This document shows positions 7,111 through 12,435 of a DNA stretch of 12,435 nucleotides, piece after piece; within the stretch, counting starts at the first letter, position 1, and each line of letters begins with the position of its first letter. The notes beneath the pieces are model-generated. The model worked only from the letters and a program-made list of their open reading frames with translations. It had not been told where the DNA came from and did no database searches. A program made the translations under genes and the position numbers. This DNA is from an uncultured Blastocatellia bacterium (GTDB taxonomy: Bacteria; Acidobacteriota; Blastocatellia; Pyrinomonadales; Pyrinomonadaceae): the NCBI GenBank assembly GCA_946480785.1, contig CAMLLD010000118.1, positions 1-12,435 of the forward strand, in the 5' to 3' direction.

Positions 7111-9153
7111 TTATTCCTCCTCTGCCCTCAGCTTCTCCAGCACGGAGAAGTCTTCGAGGGTAGTTACGTCTCCGGCCACCGTGCCGCTGGTCGCGATCTC
7201 GCGCAACAAGCGCCGCATGATCTTGCCGGAGCGAGTTTTGGGAAGAGCGTCGGTAAATCTGATTTCGTCCGGACGAGCGAGAGCGCCGATCTCCTTCACC
7301 ACGTGGGCGCGGAGTTCCTGGTTCAGCGCTTCCGACGGAGTTTGCGATCCTTCCAACGTTACAAAAGCCACAATCGACGATCCCTTCAACTCATCGGGCC
7401 GCGGGACTACGGCCGCTTCAGCCACCGCCGCGTGAGAAACCAGGGCACTTTCGATTTCCGCCGTTCCGAGTCTGTGTCCGCTAACGTTAATTACATCGTC
7501 GATGCGGCCCATAATCCAGAAATAGCCGTCGCTGTCCTTGCGGGCGCCGTCGCCGGCGAAGTAAATCCCATCGATTTGCGACCAGTACTGCTCGCGGTAA
7601 CGATCGTCGTCGCCCCAGATCGTCCGCAGCATCGAAGGCCACGGCCGCTTGATGACGAGGTAACCGCCCGAACCCGGCGGCACAGGCCCGCCGTCGCGCG
7701 TCACCGCCCACACGGCGGCGCCATGCGCCAGCAGCGCCGGCTGCGCGTTGTGCGTGAGCGTCAGCTCGTCGGCGGGGCCGTCGCGCGTCATGATGTCGGC
7801 TTCGACGCCGGGGAACGGTTTTGTTGCAGAACCGGGTTTGGTGGGGGTCGCGCCGGGCAGGGGCGTGATCATGATCGCGCCGGTTTCCGTTTGCCACCAC
7901 GTGTCGACGATCGGACAACGTTCCTTGCCGATCGTTTTGCGATACCACATCCACGCTTCGGGATTGATCGGTTCGCCGACTGTACCGAGCAAGCGCAGGC
8001 TCGACAGATCGTGCTTCAACGGCCAGCGATCGCCCCAGCGGATGAACGCGCGGATCGCGGTCGGAGCCGTGTAAAAGACGTTGACGCGGTGCCGCTCAAT
8101 CATGGACCAGAAACGATCCGGTTCGGGCCAGTTCGGCGCGCCTTCGTACATCAGCGCGGTCGCGCCGTTCGAGAGCGGGCCGTAAACAACGTAGCTGTGG
8201 CCCGTGACCCAACCGATGTCCGCGGTGCACCAGTAAAGATCTTCGTCTTTGAGATCGAAGACCCATTTCGTCGTGAGATGCGCGCCGAGAAGATAGCCCG
8301 CGGTTGTGTGCAGAATGCCTTTCGGTTTACCCGTGGTGCCAGATGTGTAGAGGATGTAAAGCGGATGCTCGCTGTCCAACTCTTCCGCGGGACAGTCCGT
8401 CTCGATCGTCTCCATCAACTCGTGCCACCAGAAATCGCGCCCGTCCTGCATCTGTTGCGGCGAGCCCGTGCGACGCACGACGATGCACGCAGTCACGGAA
8501 GGAGTTTCTTTCAACGCCTCATCGACCGCGGGTTTGAGCTTGATCTCGTGGCCGCGTCGCCAGCCGCCGTCGGCAGTGACCACGAGTTTGCACTGAGCAT
8601 CGTTGATGCGATCGATCAACGCAGCGCTGGAGAAACCACCGAACACGACCGAGTGCGTCGCGCCGATGCGCGCGCATGCGAGCATCGAGATCGCGAGCTC
8701 TGGAATCAGCGGCATGTAAAGCGCGACGCGATCGCCGCGTTGAATGCCGGCGTGTTTGAGCACGTTCGCAAACTTGCAGACTTCCGTGTGCAGTTGTTGA
8801 TAAGTGAACGTGCGCGTCTCACCGGGTTCGCCTTCCCAGATGAGCGCGGCCTTGTTGCGCCGCCACGTCGTGAGATGACGGTCGAGACAGTTGTAAGAGA
8901 TGTTGATCTTGCCGCCGCCGAACCACTCCGCGTGCGGCGGATCCCACTTCAGCACCGAGTCCCACTTCTTGAACCAATGAAGCTCTTCAGCCATGCGCGC
9001 CCAGAAGGCTTCGGGATTGTCGCGCGCTTCGGTGCGCAACTGCTCCAGCTCCGCTTCCGACTTGATGTGCGCCTGCGCGGAAAACTCCGGCGGCGGCGGA
9101 AAAACCCGTTCCTCCTGAAGTACGGATTCGATGTTAGTGGTAACAGTCGACAC
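7111..9153 (-). CDS. acsA: Acetyl-CoA synthetase (AMP-forming)
   Basis: This 680-residue enzyme converts acetate, ATP and CoA to acetyl-CoA via acetyl-AMP in the cytoplasm. The N-terminal ACAS domain (about 30-85) is followed by the AMP-binding core with the P-loop-like [11 protein letters not shown] (269-279). The WWQTETG block (419-425) contains the residues that set a small acetate pocket. The hinge and CoA region has [10 protein letters not shown] (531-540) and [13 protein letters not shown] (558-570). The C-terminal [11 protein letters not shown] (638-648) holds Lys644, the residue that Pat-type acetyltransferases modify in Acs homologues. The start is GTG at 9153 with GAGG five bases upstream. 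E. coli Acs is 652 residues long; the excess here is an insert of about 29 residues near 457-487, bounded by a 14-base direct repeat. First gene of an operon with two PilZ genes and a transporter. Confidence 0.97.
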   Translation of the reverse strand: MSTVTTNIESVLQEERVFPPPPEFSAQAHIKSEAELEQLRTEARDNPEAFWARMAEELHWFKKWDSVLKWDPPHAEWFGGGKINISYNCLDRHLTTWRRNKAALIWEGEPGETRTFTYQQLHTEVCKFANVLKHAGIQRGDRVALYMPLIPELAISMLACARIGATHSVVFGGFSSAALIDRINDAQCKLVVTADGGWRRGHEIKLKPAVDEALKETPSVTACIVVRRTGSPQQMQDGRDFWWHELMETIETDCPAEELDSEHPLYILYTSGTTGKPKGILHTTAGYLLGAHLTTKWVFDLKDEDLYWCTADIGWVTGHSYVVYGPLSNGATALMYEGAPNWPEPDRFWSMIERHRVNVFYTAPTAIRAFIRWGDRWPLKHDLSSLRLLGTVGEPINPEAWMWYRKTIGKERCPIVDTWWQTETGAIMITPLPGATPTKPGSATKPFPGVEADIMTRDGPADELTLTHNAQPALLAHGAAVWAVTRDGGPVPPGSGGYLVIKRPWPSMLRTIWGDDDRYREQYWSQIDGIYFAGDGARKDSDGYFWIMGRIDDVINVSGHRLGTAEIESALVSHAAVAEAAVVPRPDELKGSSIVAFVTLEGSQTPSEALNQELRAHVVKEIGALARPDEIRFTDALPKTRSGKIMRRLLREIATSGTVAGDVTTLEDFSVLEKLRAEEE
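7690..7790. repeat. 14-base direct repeat bounding an in-frame insert in acsA
   Basis: GCCGTCGCGCGTCA occurs at 7690-7703 and identically at 7777-7790, 87 bases (exactly 29 codons) apart, both in frame inside acsA. Each encodes TRDG of the protein. The 29 residues spanned have no counterpart in E. coli Acs as I recall its sequence, where the equivalent loop runs directly into the GxLVI strand. The repeat is seen directly; the insert is judged from memory of the family. Confidence 0.65.
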
Positions 9154-9243
9154 GGTCCCTCACTGCGCTTGTTGATTTCTGGATTTCCTTGCTTTGCGTG
9201 CCTGTGTACCACAGAATTGCTCGACCCTACAACCGGACACCTT
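9154..9243. promoter_or_regulatory. Divergent control region of acsA and the DUF72 gene
   Basis: These 90 bases plus the adjoining palindrome separate the acsA start from the plus-strand DUF72 gene and must hold the acsA operon promoter. On the plus strand TTGCTT (9189-9194), 17 bases, then CAGAAT (9212-9217) is a modest sigma-70-like match. On the minus strand TTGTAG followed by TACACA at 18 bases is weaker still. No operator can be named with confidence. Confidence 0.3.
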
Positions 9244-9301
9244 TGGAGTGCGGTGACTTGTCACCGCTTTGGCCAAAGCGCCGACAAGTCGGCGCACTCC
9301 A
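9244..9301. repeat. 58-base composite palindrome (REP-like element)
   Basis: The element is an overall inverted repeat whose outer arms read GGAGTGCG...CGCACTCC. It contains three smaller palindromes: GCGGTGACTTGTCACCGC (9250-9267), GCTTTGGCCAAAGC (9266-9279) and GCGCCGACAAGTCGGCGC (9278-9295). The left and right inner hairpins differ at two base pairs, yet each remains self-complementary, so changes are compensated within each arm. I recall similar ECGDLSPLW-coding palindromes scattered in Acidobacteria and Verrucomicrobia, but could not search. It sits 16 bases before the DUF72 start. A neighbouring open frame runs through it, but translation of this element is unlikely. Confidence 0.8.
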
Positions 9302-9317
9302 TGGAGTAGCGCAAACA

Positions 9318-10700
9318 ATGAAGCTTTACGTGGGCACCAGCGGCTACAGCTACAAAGAATGGAAACGCAGCTTCTATCCGCAGCAGATTCAGCCGGCGGA
9401 GATGCTCGCTTACTACGCGTCACGTTTGCCGGCAGTCGAGTTGAACAACACGTTCTACCGCATGCCGCAGCGCGAGATGATCGAGAGTTGGAAGTCGCAA
9501 GTGCCCGCGAATTTCCGTTTCTCAGTGAAGGCGACGCAGTCGATCACCCACTACCGGCGCTTGAAAGACGCCGGCGCGCAAACGAAGCAGATGCTGGAAA
9601 CCGTTTCGGCGCTGGGAAATCGTTTGGGTGTGGTTTACTTCCGGCTTCCCGAAGACATGAAGAAGGATCTGGAACGACTGGAAACGTTTTTGAAAGAGCT
9701 GCCCGCGAACACGCCGATCGCGTTCGACTTTCGCCATCCGACGTGGTTCGACGAAGACGTCTATGAGTTATTACGCCGTTACAAGCGCGTGTTGTGCGTC
9801 TCGGATACTGACGACCTGCCGTTGGACCACATCGACAAGACGGCGGACTGGGGTTACCTGCGGCTGCGACGTGTAAATTACAGCAAGACAGATCTCACCC
9901 GCTGGATCGAGCGGATTCGCGCGCAGCAGTGGAAAACGGCCTTCGTGTTTTTCAAACACGAAGACGAAGGAACAGGACCAAAACTGGCCGCTCAGTTCAT
10001 CAAGCTGAGTAAACAGCTCGAGCAAGTAGAGTCGTGTTTGGATCCGTGTAAGCTGTGGCTCAGAAATTTCCGCCGCACGCCTCGTGCCCGCAATCACAAT
10101 CGATCTCGATCGTCTTACCCGCGCCCTCGCACGATGCGCTGCAATACTTGCCACCCGGTTGCGGCGGGCAGGTGCAGGGCGGATTCTTACACGTGTCCTT
10201 GTTATCGTCGGCCATCACGGTCCTCCAGTTTGTGTGTGTTAGCGGACGGTAGAGTACTACTGTTTTTCTTTCTCCACAAACTCGATCGCACCGTGGGCTT
10301 TCAGCAATCTGATAACAGCGCGCTGGTTGTCGCCGTCAGCGAGCATCAACGCTGTCTTGCCTTCCTTGTTGCGCGCGTTGACATCCGCACCCGCCATGAT
10401 CAAGGCGTGCACGTTATGCACCAAACCGCTCTCAGCCGCCTTCATCAACGGTGTCTCGCCGTCGCTGTTGGCGGCATTCACTTTCGCGCCCGCTTCGATC
10501 AGCGCCTTCAGAGCCTCGACGTTGTTTACTTCCGCCGCATTGATAAGCGGAGTCTCCCCGTCTTTGTCACGCGCATTGACTTTCGCGCCCGCGTTGATGA
10601 GTTGCCAGACGAGTTCACTCGTCACGCTGTCGCCGAGCATCATCAGGGCGGTTTGGCCAAACTCATCCTTCGCGTTTACGTCTGCCCTCGCGGAGAGTAG
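9318..10700 (+). CDS. DUF72 family (YecE-like) protein with abnormal C-terminal read-through
   Basis: Residues 1 to about 235 form a DUF72 domain, a TIM-barrel-like family with no settled function. It opens with MKLYVGTSGYSYKEWK and includes ELNNTFYRMP (41-50), the stretch from FRFSVKATQSITH (66-78), AFDFRHPTWF (135-144), DWGYLRLR (177-184) and the closing FFKHEDEGTGPKLA (211-224). Family members usually end here, near 10025. Instead the frame continues about 225 more codons to 10700, antisense to the metallothionein-like gene and to 444 bases of the ankyrin gene. That extension looks like nonsense (Arg-, His- and Cys-rich, no domain). A TAG at 10027-10029 is out of frame by one base, so a recent one-base frameshift or a sequence error probably destroyed the true stop. 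The start at 9318 fits the domain opening and has GGAG upstream; the frame is open further up, but only through the palindrome. Confidence 0.8.
   Translation: MKLYVGTSGYSYKEWKRSFYPQQIQPAEMLAYYASRLPAVELNNTFYRMPQREMIESWKSQVPANFRFSVKATQSITHYRRLKDAGAQTKQMLETVSALGNRLGVVYFRLPEDMKKDLERLETFLKELPANTPIAFDFRHPTWFDEDVYELLRRYKRVLCVSDTDDLPLDHIDKTADWGYLRLRRVNYSKTDLTRWIERIRAQQWKTAFVFFKHEDEGTGPKLAAQFIKLSKQLEQVESCLDPCKLWLRNFRRTPRARNHNRSRSSYPRPRTMRCNTCHPVAAGRCRADSYTCPCYRRPSRSSSLCVLADGRVLLFFFLHKLDRTVGFQQSDNSALVVAVSEHQRCLAFLVARVDIRTRHDQGVHVMHQTALSRLHQRCLAVAVGGIHFRARFDQRLQSLDVVYFRRIDKRSLPVFVTRIDFRARVDELPDEFTRHAVAEHHQGGLAKLILRVYVCPRGE
10060..10215 (-). CDS. Metallothionein-like small cysteine-rich protein
   Basis: This 51-residue protein, beginning MADDNKDTC, has eight cysteines at 9, 14, 16, 25, 29, 40, 42 and 47, plus His44. 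The pattern C-x4-C-x-C, then KYCSASC (23-29), then CDCGHEAC (40-47) matches bacterial metallothioneins of the SmtA/BmtA type, in which Cys and His thiolates bind zinc, cadmium or copper in a cluster. SmtA has nine Cys and two His, so this version may hold fewer metals. The start is strongly supported: GGAGGA sits five bases before the ATG. The gene lies 41 bases after the ankyrin gene on the same strand and may share its transcript. It is short and is also covered by the DUF72 read-through frame on the other strand, so gene callers could miss it. Metal binding is inferred from the motif. Confidence 0.85.
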   Translation of the reverse strand: MADDNKDTCKNPPCTCPPQPGGKYCSASCEGAGKTIEIDCDCGHEACGGNF

Positions 10701-11567
10701 CACCCGCACGATGTCTTCGTTGCCGTTGCGGACGGCGTACTCGAGCGCTGACTCGTGCGTGTCCTTATCGCGCACGTTCGCATCCGGTTTCGCCGCGAGC
10801 GCGGCGTTGACTGCTTCGAGGTCGTCTTCCATCGCGGCTTTGACGAGTGGCTCGCTGGCCATAACGATCGCCACCGCGCCTCCGGTGGCGGTGACCTGCG
10901 GATCCATTTTCACCGTCAGTGGATCGACGGCCTGAGTCGCATCGGCATTGATCGTTATGCCTTGCACCTGCGCCTTCGCGAAACCGGGCGCCTCGACCTC
11001 TACCATGTAAATGCCCGGTTCCAGGCCTGCAAACGAAAATTCGCCGTTTTCGTCCGTGTTCGCCGAGCGTTTTTCGTTGTTCTCCATTCGCGTCAGCGAC
11101 ACAGCAGCGTTGGGAATTACGGCGTCCTGCGGATCGACAACCCGGCCGCGCACAGCTCCACTTCCCGCGCCGAGGATCCGTTCGGGAACAACGGCCGCCG
11201 CAACGACCGGATCGGCAAACGAGGGATGCCGGAAATTCGGTTGCGTGGCGGCTGTGGCGGTGGCGATGCCGAGCGTTGCCGAGAACGCGCCGGCGGCCAA
11301 CGCCGAAGTTCGTCTGCCGATCTTGTGCAGGATCGGAAGCGGGCTGAATTCCGGCTGGAGTTTGGATCCCGTGTAGTTCACGCAGAGGCGACCGTGCGAG
11401 CGCGCGATGAGACGCCGGACTTGTTTTCGATTCAATGAGTCGACGTGATGGACCGACAGGCGGCAGTGTTCGCAGAAACGCACGCGATCGTTGCCGATCA
11501 TTGAATCCCACTCGACCTCACATGGTCCTGCGATACGAAGTTGTTGAATGAGTTCTTTGCGAGACAT
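10257..11567 (-). CDS. Cys-motif, carboxypeptidase-regulatory-like and ankyrin repeat protein
   Basis: This 436-residue multi-domain protein has four parts. First is an N-terminal cysteine motif (Cys16, Cys32, Cys35, Cys62; pattern C...W..M.G...RFCEHC...LCV), which resembles a likely metal-binding module I recall at the start of many acidobacterial proteins. Next is a hydrophobic, alanine-rich segment at about 87-107, probably a membrane anchor. Then comes a CarboxypepD_reg-like beta-sandwich at about 137-220 (AVRGRVVDPQDAVIPNAAVS, TDENGEFSFAGLEPG). Last are six ankyrin repeats from about 236 to 428, several with the GETPL-opening consensus. Ankyrin repeats bind proteins. If the anchor crosses the membrane once, the Cys motif would stay inside and the ankyrins would be outside. 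The start is ATG at 11567 with AAGGAG eight bases upstream. The metallothionein-like gene follows. Function unknown. Confidence 0.9.
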   Translation of the reverse strand: MSRKELIQQLRIAGPCEVEWDSMIGNDRVRFCEHCRLSVHHVDSLNRKQVRRLIARSHGRLCVNYTGSKLQPEFSPLPILHKIGRRTSALAAGAFSATLGIATATAATQPNFRHPSFADPVVAAAVVPERILGAGSGAVRGRVVDPQDAVIPNAAVSLTRMENNEKRSANTDENGEFSFAGLEPGIYMVEVEAPGFAKAQVQGITINADATQAVDPLTVKMDPQVTATGGAVAIVMASEPLVKAAMEDDLEAVNAALAAKPDANVRDKDTHESALEYAVRNGNEDIVRVLLSARADVNAKDEFGQTALMMLGDSVTSELVWQLINAGAKVNARDKDGETPLINAAEVNNVEALKALIEAGAKVNAANSDGETPLMKAAESGLVHNVHALIMAGADVNARNKEGKTALMLADGDNQRAVIRLLKAHGAIEFVEKEKQ

Positions 11568-11830
11568 GGCTAACTCCTTTCAAATGCGGGTTGATTGGAG
11601 AGCCTGGGGAGAACTGCTCCGTTCAGTTTGAATTTGACATCGCGCAGCGGAATTGGTTCCCGCGCGACGCACAGACTCGGGCAACGGTTAGAACTTTCGC
11701 TCTACCTACACGCACTAACTGACAGCTTGTTCCTGGCTGTGAGCCCAGGGAGGAGCTCACATTGATTGTGGCGCTGTGATGCTATGCGTGCTGTGAAGGG
11801 TTGGCGAGTGGCTGCGAAAAATTGTAGAGG
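11568..11830. other. Intergenic region between psuG and the ankyrin gene
   Basis: These 263 bases hold no convincing gene: all open frames I checked here are under about 20 codons. The AAGGAG ribosome site of the ankyrin gene is at its left edge. On the minus strand, GGAACC near 11656-11661 followed about 16 bases later by GTCAAA resembles an ECF-sigma promoter for the ankyrin gene, but this is weak. Two mutually exclusive stems occur at 11732-11749 (CCTGG/CCAGG) and 11738-11761 (TGTGAGC/GCTCACA). No clear terminator for psuG is visible. Confidence 0.4.
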
Positions 11831-12435
11831 CTAGGTGCGTGACAACGCGGCGGCGATCTCCGCGGCGACGCGCGCGTTGTTTTCGAGCAGTGCGATGTTG
11901 GCGCGCAACGTTGCGCCGCCGCTGCGTTGAGCCATGTGGGCCAAAAGATATGGGGTGAGCTCGCGGCCGGTGATGTTGTTGTGTTCGGCTTGAGCCAGAG
12001 CGTCGTTGAGTGTTGTTTGGAGTTGGTCGGGCGGAACTTCGAATTGTCCCGGTACGGGAACGGTGACGAGCAACGCTGACGAGATTTCGAGTTCTTGCTG
12101 CGTGTGAAAGATGTGCGCGACCTGGTCGGCTGAATCGGCGCGAACATCAATGGGCAAGCCGCTACGGCGTGAATAAAAAGCCGGCAGCTCGTCGCATTGA
12201 TAACCGATGACGGTGACGGCGTGCGTCTCGAGCCATTCGCGCGTCGCGGGCAAGTCCAACACTATCTTCGCACCCGAACAGACGACGACGATCGGCGTGC
12301 GCGCGAGTTCCGGCAAGTCGGCGGAAACGTCCGGCAACGCGCCACGATGAACACCGCCGATGCCGCCCGTTGCGAACACTTTGATTCCCGCGCGCTGAGC
12401 GATCCACGTTGTTGAAGCGACGGTCGTCGCGCCGG
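11831..12435 (-). CDS. psuG: Pseudouridine-5'-phosphate glycosidase, 5' part outside the window
   Basis: This is the C-terminal 200 or so residues of PsuG/IndA, which splits pseudouridine 5'-phosphate into uracil and ribose 5-phosphate, recycling RNA-derived pseudouridine. The visible part begins GATTVASTTWIAQRAGIKVF, followed by the signature ATGGIGGVHRG. The block VVVCSGAKIVLDLPATREWLET contains the lysine that forms the Schiff base with ribose in E. coli PsuG. IGYQCDELPAFYSRRSG and the late ANIALLENNARVAAEIA, which carries the conserved Asn, follow. The reading frame runs off the window edge at 12435; the E. coli enzyme has 312 residues, so about a third is missing. The stop is TAG at 11831-11833. 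The partner kinase PsuK is not in the window. Confidence 0.95.
   Translation of the reverse strand, partial: GATTVASTTWIAQRAGIKVFATGGIGGVHRGALPDVSADLPELARTPIVVVCSGAKIVLDLPATREWLETHAVTVIGYQCDELPAFYSRRSGLPIDVRADSADQVAHIFHTQQELEISSALLVTVPVPGQFEVPPDQLQTTLNDALAQAEHNNITGRELTPYLLAHMAQRSGGATLRANIALLENNARVAAEIAAALSRT

Noticed and set aside
7303..9309. A 668-codon open frame on the plus strand, longer than many real genes here.
   Set aside because: It is exactly antisense to acsA, whose protein motifs are complete. The translation is Arg-, Ala- and Val-rich with no domain, as expected from the opposite strand of a GC-rich gene.
9189..9317. An earlier start for the DUF72 protein that includes ECGDLSPLW.
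   Set aside because: This peptide is a translation of the 58-base palindrome. The DUF72 domain starts at MKLYVGTSGY from the ATG at 9318.
10055..10252. A 65-codon plus-strand open frame.
   Set aside because: It is opposite the metallothionein-like gene, which has a far better ribosome site and a recognised Cys pattern.
10755..11438. A 227-codon plus-strand open frame and a second one at 11011-11376.
   Set aside because: Both are antisense to the ankyrin/CarboxypepD_reg gene and contain no domain.

Overview
The window looks like chromosomal DNA from a GC-rich, Gram-negative-type soil bacterium. The most likely group is Acidobacteriota, perhaps class Blastocatellia. This is an inference from three things: the mix of genes, a Cys-motif/CarboxypepD_reg/ankyrin protein of a kind I associate with Acidobacteria, and intergenic palindromes of a kind I recall from Acidobacteria and Verrucomicrobia genomes. 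There is no rRNA, tRNA, CRISPR array, transposase or phage gene here.

Layout. Positions 1-249 hold no gene but a cluster of short palindromes and a small tandem repeat. Two minus-strand genes follow: an intramembrane M50 (site-2) protease (250-1266) and an HU/IHF-type DNA-binding protein with a very acidic tail (1357-1680, GTG start). A divergent control region (1681-1925) separates HU from a plus-strand cluster: signal peptidase I (1926-2648), a Yip1-like membrane protein with TPR repeats (2670-3983) and carA, the small subunit of carbamoyl-phosphate synthase (4004-5104). The gaps in this cluster are only 21 and 20 bases, so it is probably one operon.

A minus-strand operon converges on carA. 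In transcription order it is acsA (acetyl-CoA synthetase, 9153 to 7111), a divergent PilZ protein (7109 to 6690), a canonical PilZ protein (6679 to 6314) and an AI-2E-family membrane transporter (6293 to 5004). The last 101 bases of the transporter lie antisense to the end of carA. acsA carries an in-frame insert of about 29 residues bounded by a 14-base direct repeat.

Between acsA and the next plus-strand gene is a 58-base composite palindrome (9244-9301). A DUF72 gene starts at 9318. Its recognisable domain ends near 10025, but its frame has no stop until 10700 and runs antisense through the next two genes. Those two are on the minus strand: a six-repeat ankyrin protein (11567 to 10257) and, 41 bases downstream of it, a 51-residue cysteine-rich gene (10215 to 10060) that looks like a bacterial metallothionein. 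The window ends inside psuG, pseudouridine-5'-phosphate glycosidase (12435 to 11831), whose 5' part is cut off by the window edge.

Most genes are housekeeping or central metabolism. The parts most worth a second look are the small metallothionein-like gene and the DUF72 frame running over it, the acsA insert, the acsA-PilZ-PilZ-transporter operon, and the palindromic elements. I found no convincing sign of a wholly new defence or mobile system.
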